Assembly (NCBI GenBank): GCA_002721305.1
Contig: PBKA01000016.1
Span: 1 to 64,000, forward strand
From: Acidimicrobiaceae bacterium
GTDB taxonomy: Bacteria > Actinomycetota > Acidimicrobiia > Acidimicrobiales > Poriferisodalaceae
DNA length: 64,000 nucleotides
Reading direction: 5' to 3'
This document shows positions 51,051-60,214 of this stretch, one piece after another. Every line of letters begins with the position of its first letter. The first letter of the stretch is position 1. The notes beneath the pieces were generated by a model. The model saw nothing but the letters and a program-made list of their open reading frames with translations, did no database searches and had not been told where the DNA came from. Made by a program: the position numbers and the translations under genes.

Positions 51051-51140
51051 CTACAGCGCGATGAAGAGAAGTTGGATAGTAGCGGCGACGACGATCAGCA
51101 GTAGCAGCGCTGCCAGGAGAAGGGTCGTGCCCGGTCTCAC
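51051..51140 (-). CDS. Candidate 29-aa single-TM microprotein
   Basis: GTG start overlaps the stop of the 51137-51937 gene (GTGA); translation VRPGTTLLLAALLLLIVVAATIQLLFIAL. Confidence 0.45.
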   Translation of the reverse strand: MRPGTTLLLAALLLLIVVAATIQLLFIAL

Positions 51141-51937
51141 GTTGCTTCTTTCAAAGTGACCTCGCTACCAACTTGCAACTCAGCGGGGATCGGGGCCTCG
51201 TTCAGTCCCGTGGAGATGGCGAGAAGTCCGTATTCGTCATCGACAAGAGCTAATTGGCCCGGGCTGACATCATTTGGGTGCTGAACCCGGACGACCCGTT
51301 GTTCATCACCGAATCCGAGCAGCAAGACTTCTCCCAGACCCGAAATGGTTTCTCGATCCACGTTGAGTTGTACCGCTCCCTGTCGTGTTCGTCGAATGAC
51401 TTCGGCCGCCACGGTTCCGTCGTCTTCGATTCTTGGCACCGGGATCAGTGAGGGAAGCAAAAGGCCGGGGTCTATCTCTTGACCTAAATCAGACATCGGT
51501 CGTCCGGCGGCAAGGTATCCGGCTGCCGGGGCGAGGACGTCTCGAGCGGGATGTTCAACTCCGGGCGACTCACTGTGCAGTTCTTTGTTTGTGAGTTGCA
51601 CAGCTTGGTCGGCGCCTCCGACAACAGCAACAGCGGCACCTAATAGGCCGTTGTCTGGGCCGACCAACACTGATTGCCCTTGGCCAACGGACACTGCAAT
51701 AGCAGGCCGGTCCGAAGGCGAGCCCACGCATGCAAGTACCAACCCTTGCGAGAGATACGGAACACTGCGGGCAAGCATCAAAGCCCCAGAGCGCACATCG
51801 CCGGGGTCAATGTCATGGCAAAGATCTATGACCATTGCACTGGGGGCTAAATCTCTCAGGATGGAGTGCAGTAACCCAACAGACTCATCTTTGTTTCCCA
51901 AGTCAGTGATGCAGGTAATTGTGTCGAAGGGTGCCAT
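51137..51937 (-). CDS. SAM hydrolase/SAM-dependent halogenase family (DUF62)
   Basis: ITCITDLGNKDESVGLLHSILRDLAPSAMVIDLCHDIDPGDVRSGALMLARSVPYL; VGPDNGLLGAA. Confidence 0.9.
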   Translation of the reverse strand: MAPFDTITCITDLGNKDESVGLLHSILRDLAPSAMVIDLCHDIDPGDVRSGALMLARSVPYLSQGLVLACVGSPSDRPAIAVSVGQGQSVLVGPDNGLLGAAVAVVGGADQAVQLTNKELHSESPGVEHPARDVLAPAAGYLAAGRPMSDLGQEIDPGLLLPSLIPVPRIEDDGTVAAEVIRRTRQGAVQLNVDRETISGLGEVLLLGFGDEQRVVRVQHPNDVSPGQLALVDDEYGLLAISTGLNEAPIPAELQVGSEVTLKEAT

Positions 51938-51940
51938 ATT

Positions 51941-52723
51941 TCAAGCTCGGCCCAGTTCCTGAGAACGTCGGCTCGCTGCTTCTATCGCAGCGGCAAATGC
52001 GGCTCTGAGACCGTGGCTCTCCAGTTCTCGTAACCCAGCGGCCGTTGTGCCTCCAGGTGACGTGACGTCTGCCCGCAACTCCGCGGGCGGCTTCCCTTCT
52101 GCCAGCAGAGTAGAAGCACCTAGCAAAGTTTGAATCGCAAGTTCGGTCGCCACTGGTCGGCTAAGACCCGTCATTACCCCGGCGTCGATCATGGCTTCTG
52201 CGACCAAGAATATGTACGCGGGGCCGGAACCGGACAGGCCAGTTACCGCATCAAGCAATTTTTCGTCGGTACGAACCACGATTCCTACCGCTCCAAGAAT
52301 TCCTTCGGCCCATGCCAAGTCAACGGAGGCCGCTGCGTCATTTCCGCAGATTGCTGCGGCTCCCTGGCCAACCAATGCTGGCGTATTGGGCATCGCCCTG
52401 ACAACGGGGACCGAACCTCCTGTCACTTCATCGATGGTGGAGAGCGTCACACCAGCGGCTACCGACAAAAGTCGACTTGTCCCAGCTTTGACGGCTTGTG
52501 CCGCAACGGTGGCAACGGTGTCAGGCTTGGTGGCGATGATTGACCCTTCGGCAGGTTCTATTTCGGCAGAAACTCTCACGCCGTGTGTCTGGCTTAGTTC
52601 TTGCGCGCGGGCGGCTACCGGTTCAATGACGAGAATTTCTTGGGGGTCGCTGCCTTGACGCAACAATCCTCCAAGTAAGGCAGCGCCCATTTTGCCACCG
52701 CCAATTATCTGCAAGTCAACCAT
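51941..52723 (-). CDS. proC: Pyrroline-5-carboxylate reductase
   Basis: LQIIGGGKMGAALLGGLL; VRAMPNTPALVGQGAAAI; GLSGSGPAYIFLVAEAMIDAGV; DVTSPGGTTAAGL. Start MVDLQIIGG at 52723 (track ORF extends to 52798). Confidence 0.95.
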   Translation of the reverse strand: MVDLQIIGGGKMGAALLGGLLRQGSDPQEILVIEPVAARAQELSQTHGVRVSAEIEPAEGSIIATKPDTVATVAAQAVKAGTSRLLSVAAGVTLSTIDEVTGGSVPVVRAMPNTPALVGQGAAAICGNDAAASVDLAWAEGILGAVGIVVRTDEKLLDAVTGLSGSGPAYIFLVAEAMIDAGVMTGLSRPVATELAIQTLLGASTLLAEGKPPAELRADVTSPGGTTAAGLRELESHGLRAAFAAAIEAASRRSQELGRA

Positions 52724-52763
52724 GGGGTCCACGGTAGCCTTCGCCCTCACCGTCGTCTCGGCT

Positions 52764-53258
52764 CTATTTCGACTCGGCGTCTTTCGAGGTCTTATCAAAG
52801 CGATTGGCGAACCCTAGTTTGAGCGCTGGGCGCCAGTAACGTTCAACAAAGTCCCAGATAGATCCCAGAATGCGGTCAAGTTCGTCTTCATCTACTGCAT
52901 GGAACGGAAGTTCTCCTGTCAGGAAGATCGCCTCTTCAGGACCGATACCGAACTGAGCCCCCACAAGATCGTAATTTCTTCGCAGCAGAAGCTCGAATAG
53001 TTGTTCTCTATTCACTTCCGGTGACGGCAAAAAATAGGTTTCATATTTCAACGTACGTTGGCCCAAAGTCAGCCAGATAGTGGTGACGTCGCGTTCTTCT
53101 CCTTCAAGCCGCGCGTACCAACGGCGTGGAATCTCTTCGTCGCGGCTTACGTCCAACAAGATGGGAAGTTCTTCTTTTTGCTTGTCGAACCAACTGTCTA
53201 TGTCTTGCTCTAACGCTGCTAACTCTTCTTGTGTTGCCGCGTCGCGTGTCACGCGCAA
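52764..53258 (-). CDS. YbjN domain-containing protein
   Basis: YETYFLPSPEVNREQLFELLLRRNYDLVGAQFGIGPEEAIFLTGELP; adjacent to the mshA-like gene. Confidence 0.85.
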   Translation of the reverse strand: MRVTRDAATQEELAALEQDIDSWFDKQKEELPILLDVSRDEEIPRRWYARLEGEERDVTTIWLTLGQRTLKYETYFLPSPEVNREQLFELLLRRNYDLVGAQFGIGPEEAIFLTGELPFHAVDEDELDRILGSIWDFVERYWRPALKLGFANRFDKTSKDAESK

Positions 53259-54496
53259 GAAACCAGTTCTCTCAATGTCAGGCGTCCGAATACTTCAATC
53301 GCATTACTTGCGCCAAGTTCCCAACTATGAAGAGCGGCTCGTTCCACTCCCCGATGACCCATAGAGCGTCTGAGATCTGGGCGTTCTAGAAGTTCATCGA
53401 GGGCCACAGCAAACTTTGCAGGATCGCGTTCATCGACGAGCAGCCCGGTAACACCGTCGACAACATTGTCGCGTAAACCACCTACGCTGCTGGCAACAAC
53501 CGGCACTCCGCAGGCCGCAGCTTCGAGTGCTACTAACCCGAACGACTCCGATCTACTCGGAACAAGGCACACATCCGCCGCTTGGTAGTAAGTCGGCAAC
53601 AATTGATGGGGTTGAGGCTCAACGAAGATGACTCGTTCCTGGAGTTCATGACGTTTGATCCGACGTTTGATATCCCGATATGTCTCGGGTCCCTGATCTC
53701 CTGATAAGCCGCCTACAACTACGAGTTGCGCGTCACTGTTCTTACTGAGGCCCACAGCGTCGATCGCCACATCCAGACCTTTAAAAGCCTGAATGCGTCC
53801 AACGAACAGCAGAACCGGGCCATCACTTAGACCTAGCGCGCGCCGAGCAGAAGTTGGTGAGCCAGGCTTGAATAATCCCCTGTCTACTCCGGGGGTCAAA
53901 ATTTCTATTCGATCCCTCGGAATTCCGTACAGAGACGTCAATTGATCCGCTTCGACACTTCCCGAGGCAAAGACGGCGTCAGCGCAACCAATAACTGCTT
54001 CTTCTGCCTGAATACGGTCTTTTGACTCCGCTTCACCCGCAATGCTTTTAATCCGACCCAGGGTGTGGAAGGTGACTGCCAAGGGCAGATCAAACGCGTG
54101 TTTCAGTTGGTGTCCCACCATGCCCGAAAGCCAATAATGGGCGTGAAACGCTTCGACAGGTCTCTTTTCGAGATAGTTGGCAACGCCGTGAGTCCAAGCA
54201 TCAACAACCGCTGGGAGGTCTTCCTTTTCGAGTCCATAGGGACCTGCTTCGATCTGTATTACGTTGACTCCCGGCTCGAGTGCGACTACTTCGGGAACGT
54301 CTCGATTGGTTCGACGGACATAAATGTCACAGTCAACTCCCCTACCGGCCATCGATGCGGCAAGTTCACGGACGTAGACGTTCAAACCTCCACTGTCCCC
54401 GACACCAGGTTGATCTAAAGGAGACGTGTGCATGGAAAGCACACCGATCCTCCGGATCGACTCATGGGGCCTATAGGTAAACTCGGCTTCCGTCAC
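53249..54496 (-). CDS. mshA: Glycosyltransferase family 4, MshA-like (D-inositol-3-phosphate glycosyltransferase)
   Basis: MHTSPLDQPGVGDSGGLNVYVRELAASMAGRGVDCDIYVRRT; VPSRSESFGLVALEAAACGVPVVASSVGGL. Confidence 0.88.
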   Translation of the reverse strand: MTEAEFTYRPHESIRRIGVLSMHTSPLDQPGVGDSGGLNVYVRELAASMAGRGVDCDIYVRRTNRDVPEVVALEPGVNVIQIEAGPYGLEKEDLPAVVDAWTHGVANYLEKRPVEAFHAHYWLSGMVGHQLKHAFDLPLAVTFHTLGRIKSIAGEAESKDRIQAEEAVIGCADAVFASGSVEADQLTSLYGIPRDRIEILTPGVDRGLFKPGSPTSARRALGLSDGPVLLFVGRIQAFKGLDVAIDAVGLSKNSDAQLVVVGGLSGDQGPETYRDIKRRIKRHELQERVIFVEPQPHQLLPTYYQAADVCLVPSRSESFGLVALEAAACGVPVVASSVGGLRDNVVDGVTGLLVDERDPAKFAVALDELLERPDLRRSMGHRGVERAALHSWELGASNAIEVFGRLTLRELVSCA

Positions 54497-54557
54497 AAGT
54501 GACCAAGGTATGCCACTGGACCCGACTACTCCACTCGAATCTGAATTGAGTGCACAT

Positions 54558-55304
54558 CTAGAGGGCTAAAGCCATCATCGCTACCGTCCAGACGGGTCCG
54601 GTCACTATGTACGACGCGATGGAACGCGTCGGCTGCCATCGTCGCGCCACTACCAGTTTTGTGAAAAGGCGGCTGGCCGGCATCGTTGCGCCAAGGAGCG
54701 CGGCAAACGGCCAAAACCAACCGGGGGATATCGGCGCGATAGACAACTGGACTGCTGCCCAGAGCAAGATGAGACTCCCAGCGATGGCAAGAAATGGAGC
54801 GAAGCGCCTGAGAGATGGGGGACGCGTGCACAATTGAAGGCCCAGGTCGTGGAAGTAAACGAGTGCAAGCAATAGCGCTACTGAAGGTCTGTCACGGATG
54901 GCAAGGACCACCAGACTTGCGGTAGTTAGACCCATCGGCAGCCAAGCACTCAGAATTCTTATCGTCTGAACACGCACTGGCTCGATTCCCCTGTTGCCTA
55001 TTGCAGCAATTGCGGGTGTCGACAAGCAGGCGACAAGACCGACTATTGCCGACAACCGGAGATCATTGAAAAGTCCACTTAACGCGAACATCGAAAGCAG
55101 CATTAGCGACGGAACATTGTGCAAAACCGGCATCTCAGCGAGCTTCGTTGAAGTGATTACCGCTAAGAGACTGGCACTCACTGCGAAGATGATTTCGTCA
55201 AGAGACAAAGCAAACATCAAAACACAGACAGCCCCGGAGTGCAGCAGCAATGACTCTTGGTTTGCTCCGTACAGGATCGCGAATCTGTCCGAGAGAGTTT
55301 TCAT
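54558..55304 (-). CDS. Uncharacterised polytopic membrane protein
   Basis: 248 aa, strongly hydrophobic; TAATG overlap with the upstream MoaD/ThiS-like gene. Confidence 0.7.
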   Translation of the reverse strand: MKTLSDRFAILYGANQESLLLHSGAVCVLMFALSLDEIIFAVSASLLAVITSTKLAEMPVLHNVPSLMLLSMFALSGLFNDLRLSAIVGLVACLSTPAIAAIGNRGIEPVRVQTIRILSAWLPMGLTTASLVVLAIRDRPSVALLLALVYFHDLGLQLCTRPPSLRRFAPFLAIAGSLILLWAAVQLSIAPISPGWFWPFAALLGATMPASRLFTKLVVARRWQPTRSIASYIVTGPVWTVAMMALAL

Positions 55305-55546
55305 TAACCGCCCGAAACCGGGGGGAGCACTGCAACCTCATCCCCATCAGAAATCTGAGAATCCCCTTCTAGCGGTTCGCCGTTAATCCACACTCGACTT
55401 ATTGACAAGATGTCTGAGAATTTCTCGCCCAAATCATTTTCTGCCCTAGTAAGTAGTTCTTGGACCGTGTCGACCTCATAGGTGATGCTCCCGGTCCCCG
55501 CGACCTCACGTGCACTAGCGAAGAGTCGGAGCGTTACGTTCGCCAT
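55304..55546 (-). CDS. MoaD/ThiS family sulfur carrier-like protein
   Basis: 80 aa, VTLRLFASAREVAG...DGDEVAVLPPVSGG with C-terminal GG. Confidence 0.87.
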   Translation of the reverse strand: MANVTLRLFASAREVAGTGSITYEVDTVQELLTRAENDLGEKFSDILSISRVWINGEPLEGDSQISDGDEVAVLPPVSGG

Positions 55547-55614
55547 GTTCGGATCCTATCTTTGCTTGACGTGGACCTCTCGCTCCAACGCAGTACGTTC
55601 TTTCGTGCGACAAC

Positions 55615-56220
55615 ATGGAAGACCAGGTTCTGGTGGACTTACTCATTCTTCGACATGGACAATCCGAGTGGAACGCTCAGGGGCGATGGCAAGGCCAAGC
55701 AGACCCCCCGCTGACCAAACTGGGTGAACGACAGGCACGGGGAGCGGCGGAACAGTTACTTCGTGATGGAACAACCTTCGACACCATTGCATCAAGCGAT
55801 TTACACAGGGCACGACACACCGCAGAAATCATCAGTGAGTTATTGGGTAATGGAGCTGTTACGTCTCTAAGCGAGTTCAGAGAACGGGCCGCCGGTGTTT
55901 GGCAAGGTCTCACCCGATCAGAGATAGAGAGTTCTTGGCCTAACGCCATTGCGGAGCAACGATGGCCTGAGGGTTACGAGTCAGATGATTTAGTGATCGG
56001 TCGAGTGATACCCGCTTTGCGTCATCTGGCAACTAGTTGTGAACGCCTCTTGCTTGTCGGACACTCCGGATTGATCCGTGCATTAGATAGAGCCACCAGT
56101 GCTTCGCATGCTGCGATCACCAACCATCTTTCAGGTCGTTGGTATCAGTTGAGGAACGAGCTAACGGCGTGCGAAGTCGCGGATTTTTCTGAAGACCAGC
56201 TTAAGCACGAACTTGAGTAA
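55615..56220 (+). CDS. Histidine phosphatase (phosphoglycerate mutase) family protein
   Basis: LLILRHGQSEWNAQGRWQGQADPPLTKLGERQA; LLLVGHSGLIRAL. Confidence 0.92.
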   Translation: MEDQVLVDLLILRHGQSEWNAQGRWQGQADPPLTKLGERQARGAAEQLLRDGTTFDTIASSDLHRARHTAEIISELLGNGAVTSLSEFRERAAGVWQGLTRSEIESSWPNAIAEQRWPEGYESDDLVIGRVIPALRHLATSCERLLLVGHSGLIRALDRATSASHAAITNHLSGRWYQLRNELTACEVADFSEDQLKHELE

Positions 56221-56242
56221 CTATTTCTTGTTCGATAGAGCT

Positions 56243-56464
56243 CTATGCCTCGTTGAGCCAAGAGGTGGCTGCGCTAATTTCGACGCCGTCCGCTAGTGCC
56301 TGCATGGTCGCCTCGACTTTTGACAATTCAACTTCCAAGTCGTTGAGCTCTGCGTCGGTTAAAGAGGGGTCCGTATGGTCATGGCCCTGGTTCTCATTAG
56401 TCACATCCTTGAGTTTATGTTTCTGGAGAACTTTGGTCAGGTAACCGTTGGGAATTTGGCGCAT
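56243..56464 (-). CDS. Hypothetical protein, weakly DksA/TraR-like without zinc finger
   Basis: 73 aa; LTDAELNDLEVELSKVEATMQALADGVEISAATSWLNEA. Confidence 0.55.
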   Translation of the reverse strand: MRQIPNGYLTKVLQKHKLKDVTNENQGHDHTDPSLTDAELNDLEVELSKVEATMQALADGVEISAATSWLNEA

Positions 56465-56494
56465 CTAGAAATCTTGTGAGAGCGATTCTTCTGT

Positions 56495-57547
56495 TCAAAG
56501 CTGATCGAGACTGCGAAACATAGTTTCTGCCGCGGCGACATTGCCTTCGTGCGCTCCGATCAGCACCACCGCGCATGGTGCATCATTCCTCCAGCCGTCA
56601 ATTGACCAGCGTCGACCCACGATCTGTAGCTGGTACAGGTTTTTCTTTCCATCCGCAAACCAACCTTTACCGCGAAGAAGTTGATGATCTGCTTTGTCGA
56701 GAAGTCTCCCTACGTCAGTTGGATGCCACGGTCCAGCCGGGCTGACAACCGTCGACGCAAACGGAAAAGCATCTATCTCTTCGTTGCTTGGCATCGAAAC
56801 ACCGTTAATGGCGGCACCAACAACGAGGCCAAGGTCGATTTCCCCTTTGCGGATCGAAATAATTCTGCTTCCCGGCGCTATTGCGCTGATGAGATCGATG
56901 GCTCGGTGTTGCTGGGCCTCGTCCGTTAGGTCGGATTTGGAAAGAAGAACCAAATGAGCTGTTTGAAGTTGCCGCGAAAGAAGCGAAGCGATTTGCGGGT
57001 TGTCGAGGTAGGTGTCCAAAGAAGTGGGGTCAGCCACGGCGACGATCCCGTCTAATCGACACGCGGGCAGTCCGTGAATTACGTGGCTTATGTTGACGGG
57101 GTCCGCGACACCGCTCGCCTCAATGAGGACGACGTCATACAGGTCAGCGCTTAGCTGTTGGAGTTGGTCGGAGAGATCATTCGACAGGGCGCAACAAACA
57201 CATCCGTTGGACAGCGAAATTTGTTGGCTTGTCATATCTCGAATCAAGTGGGCATCGACCTCCACCGCCCCGACATCATTGACGATGACTGCAATTCTGA
57301 GGTCTCCCGGATGCTCCAAAAGATGGCTCAGCACAGTGGTCTTTCCGCTTCCCAAGAAACCCGTGAGCAGCGTGACGTCGAGCTGTCGTTGAAGTGGTTG
57401 TTCTTCTTTGCTGTGCAGGCGCGCGAAGCGCAGAGTCGAAAGGACGCTGCTCCACGCTGCGTCGACTGCATCTAGGGTTGGTTTAGTTCGTTGGTTCACC
57501 TTCGAGCACCGTGTCATGGACTTCAATATCTTTGATCTCTGCGGCAT
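56495..57547 (-). CDS. CobW/COG0523 family GTPase (start uncertain; 5' end overlaps the upstream gene)
   Basis: VTLLTGFLGSGKTTVLSHLL; NGCVCCALSNDL (CxCC); IEASGVADP. Confidence 0.9.
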   Translation of the reverse strand: MPQRSKILKSMTRCSKVNQRTKPTLDAVDAAWSSVLSTLRFARLHSKEEQPLQRQLDVTLLTGFLGSGKTTVLSHLLEHPGDLRIAVIVNDVGAVEVDAHLIRDMTSQQISLSNGCVCCALSNDLSDQLQQLSADLYDVVLIEASGVADPVNISHVIHGLPACRLDGIVAVADPTSLDTYLDNPQIASLLSRQLQTAHLVLLSKSDLTDEAQQHRAIDLISAIAPGSRIISIRKGEIDLGLVVGAAINGVSMPSNEEIDAFPFASTVVSPAGPWHPTDVGRLLDKADHQLLRGKGWFADGKKNLYQLQIVGRRWSIDGWRNDAPCAVVLIGAHEGNVAAAETMFRSLDQL

Positions 57548-59165
57548 TTACTTCATAAGGGTCATCATTCAAGATTGTAAAATCAGCGTATTTTCCCACC
57601 TCTAGGGAACCTAAGCGGTCATCACGATTCAATATGTATGCAGCATCGATGGTGATCGCCCGAAGCGCGCTGTCGACGGAGATTCTTTCTCCCGGGGCCA
57701 TGATCGTCTCATTATCGGCACCAATCCGATTTACGGCACACCACGCAGCCAAAAGCGGAGACAGCGGCGTTACCACCAAGTTGAAATCGCTGTGAAGAGC
57801 GAAAGGGACTCCCGCTCGTTCCAAAGAACCCACTCGCGCCGTTGCCTCACTACGGTCGGGGCCAAACCCGTGCTCACTGTGCAACTGAGCTCGAAAGTGC
57901 ACAAAATAGATATTCACCGAAGCCTGTCCCCCAAGGGCAGCGAGTCGGCGGGCTTGGGCGGGAGATGAAATGCAATAATGCTCGACCGTGAATCGGTGGT
58001 CGAACCGTGGATGTATCCGCTGAAGCGATTCGAGAGTGTCGAGCGTCATGTCGAGGGTCCGGTCGCCGTTGGCGTGAGAGTGAATCTGGATACCGGCTTT
58101 CCAAAATGGGAGCATTCGATCAACCATGTCTTCCCAAGGAACCTCACCGGTGTGTGCCCCGTCTTCGTCCAAGTAGCCGGGTTCATTCATGACCAGCGTC
58201 ATGGATGGGTAGGAACCGTCGTTCACGTATTTGACTCCGTGGGTATTTAGGCGCTCATCTCCTTCAGCACGCTTTCTTTCGAGAAAGTGCAGCATGTCGG
58301 AACCGAATTCCCTAACAAGCTTCGGCTCGAAAGGAATCATGAACATCCGGAGCGGGAACGTCCCATCCGCTATTGCCGATGCGTGATCATTCCATTCAGG
58401 CTCAAACCCGTCGGCCATCCCCCAAACTAGGTCTGCGGTGGTGGTGACCCCCGCTGCTTTTGCTACTGCCCCCATCCGATCGATCGCGGCTCGACCGGCA
58501 TTCGGCCCGTACACCTGTTTGGCGACTGGCCGAGCAGCAAGGGCTGTCGCTTCTGTTTCTACGAACCACCCGTTAAGGCGGCCGTCTGGGTAGCGTCCGA
58601 TCCCATGACCGACCGAATCGTCGTTGACTCCGATCAACTCAATCATTGGGGTGTTGGCATAAACAATGTGGGGTGCGTACGCGATGACCCAGATCGGCAC
58701 GGAGTCACTGATCTGGTCGAGCATGTCGCGGTCTAGGTGACCTTCTTGGCTCGCAGGATCATATCCCCAAGCAGTGATGGGAATATTTGGGTCGCTGTGT
58801 TCTGCTACCAGGGCCCGGAGTTGATTCAACACCGCATCTCGGCTGGGGAGACCTTTTCTGACACCGCTAGGGGCAGCGGAGTCAACCGGTCCCAAATACT
58901 CCAAACCCATGTAGGTTCCGCTGAGTCTGAGGTGCGTGTGGGGATCAATAAAGCCCGGCATCACCACTTTTTCTTTGTACCGGTCATCAATTGAGTAGGG
59001 ATAACGACGCAACCATGGTTGCATCGATTCCATGGAACCGACAGAGACTATTCGCCCATCCGAAACTGCTACCGCTGATGCCTTTGGCCGACCGGGGTCC
59101 ATAGTGTGAATCTGCGACGCCGGATAAACCGTTATGTGTTCCATAACTTCCCTTTGATCGTCCAC
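57483..59165 (-). CDS. Amidohydrolase (YtcJ-like)
   Basis: VVMPGFIDPHTHLRLSG; IQIHSHANGDRTLDMTLDTLE; HRFTVEHYC; VGKYADFTILNDDPYEV. Confidence 0.92.
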   Translation of the reverse strand: MDDQREVMEHITVYPASQIHTMDPGRPKASAVAVSDGRIVSVGSMESMQPWLRRYPYSIDDRYKEKVVMPGFIDPHTHLRLSGTYMGLEYLGPVDSAAPSGVRKGLPSRDAVLNQLRALVAEHSDPNIPITAWGYDPASQEGHLDRDMLDQISDSVPIWVIAYAPHIVYANTPMIELIGVNDDSVGHGIGRYPDGRLNGWFVETEATALAARPVAKQVYGPNAGRAAIDRMGAVAKAAGVTTTADLVWGMADGFEPEWNDHASAIADGTFPLRMFMIPFEPKLVREFGSDMLHFLERKRAEGDERLNTHGVKYVNDGSYPSMTLVMNEPGYLDEDGAHTGEVPWEDMVDRMLPFWKAGIQIHSHANGDRTLDMTLDTLESLQRIHPRFDHRFTVEHYCISSPAQARRLAALGGQASVNIYFVHFRAQLHSEHGFGPDRSEATARVGSLERAGVPFALHSDFNLVVTPLSPLLAAWCAVNRIGADNETIMAPGERISVDSALRAITIDAAYILNRDDRLGSLEVGKYADFTILNDDPYEVNAAEIKDIEVHDTVLEGEPTN

Positions 59166-59302
59166 AACGTATCTTGAACGTCCCCCTATTTCTTGGCGTC
59201 ATCGTTCAACTTGTTGCCCGACTTGGTTGATCAACGAAGGCGTGCGTTCGGTTATAGGGGCAGGGAGATGCAAGATGTCGAAGCATCGTAGAATCAATTG
59301 TT

Positions 59303-59509
59303 GTGGACGAGATCCAATGCACGGCCATCGAAAACGAGTGGGAATCTCCCCCCAACCCTTTGATGCATCCACCTTGCCAGTGCCCCAAATGCAAGGTTGA
59401 TCCGATTGAACTTGACCCGTCGCCAGGACGGTTGCGTGCGAGCGGCATGCAGCAGCGCCCGGCGGTAGAGGCAGTCGAGTTAGGTACTGAGGGTCAAGAT
59501 CTTCTTTAG
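59303..59509 (+). CDS. Candidate small Cys-rich protein
   Basis: 68-aa GTG-start ORF with HPPCQCPKC, upstream of tRNA-Lys; coding potential not computed. Confidence 0.4.
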   Translation: MDEIQCTAIENEWESPPNPLMHPPCQCPKCKVDPIELDPSPGRLRASGMQQRPAVEAVELGTEGQDLL

Positions 59510-59633
59510 GGCCGGAGAGTCTGCGGCAGCCTCTCGTCTTAGCGACAAGAATTCATTTCTTGTGATTTCAACAATGTAGAAATGACAGCTTTCAGCGGAG
59601 GACCTGACGGAGGAGCGCCGGTACGCTGATTGT

Positions 59634-59706
59634 GGGCCGCTAGCTCATCGGGTAGAGCAGGGGACTTTTAATCCCAAGGTGCCGGGTTCGAGCCCCGGGC
59701 GGCCTA
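59634..59706 (+). tRNA. tRNA-Lys (TTT)
   Basis: GGGCCGCTAGCTCATCGGGTAGAGCAGGGGACTTTTAATCCCAAGGTGCCGGGTTCGAGCCCCGGGCGGCCTA; anticodon TTT. Confidence 0.95.
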
Positions 59707-59709
59707 CGT

Positions 59710-60195
59710 TTATTTTGCTATGGGTGCGATCGTGGCGTCAGTGAGTCGAACAAGGTCGTTCAGACCGATCGATATATCAAGTCCACGTTTTCCTCCGCTG
59801 CAGTAGATGCGCGTGATCTCCGAGGACGACGAATCCAGAACGGTTTCAAGGCGACTGCGAGTTCCAAGCGGGCTTATTCCACCTCGGGTGTAACCGGTTA
59901 TGCGTTCGGCCTTCGCTGGGGCGGCCATCACCGCGTTCTTGTATCCCAATGCCGCTGCAGCGGCTTTCAGACTGAGCGATTTAGAAACTGGTATCACCGC
60001 CAGCGCGTGCCGTGATCTGTGACTTGTCACAATTTCAAGGACCAATGTCTTAAAGACCGAATCCGCAGAAACCCCCAAAGCTTCAGCGGCTTCAAGCCCA
60101 TAGTGGCGGTTGGTCGGGTCATGCTCATAGTGGTGGAGACCTATGTCAATGCCAGCGGCTTTCGCGACACGAATAGCGGGTGTCATACGACTCAA
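59710..60195 (-). CDS. ybaK: YbaK/EbsC family Cys-tRNA(Pro) deacylase
   Basis: HYEHDPTNRHYGLEAAEALGVSADSVFKTLVLEI; KAERITGYTRGGISPLGTR. Confidence 0.92.
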   Translation of the reverse strand: MSRMTPAIRVAKAAGIDIGLHHYEHDPTNRHYGLEAAEALGVSADSVFKTLVLEIVTSHRSRHALAVIPVSKSLSLKAAAAALGYKNAVMAAPAKAERITGYTRGGISPLGTRSRLETVLDSSSSEITRIYCSGGKRGLDISIGLNDLVRLTDATIAPIAK

Positions 60196-60214
60196 GCCTG
60201 TCAGCTGGGGGGGC

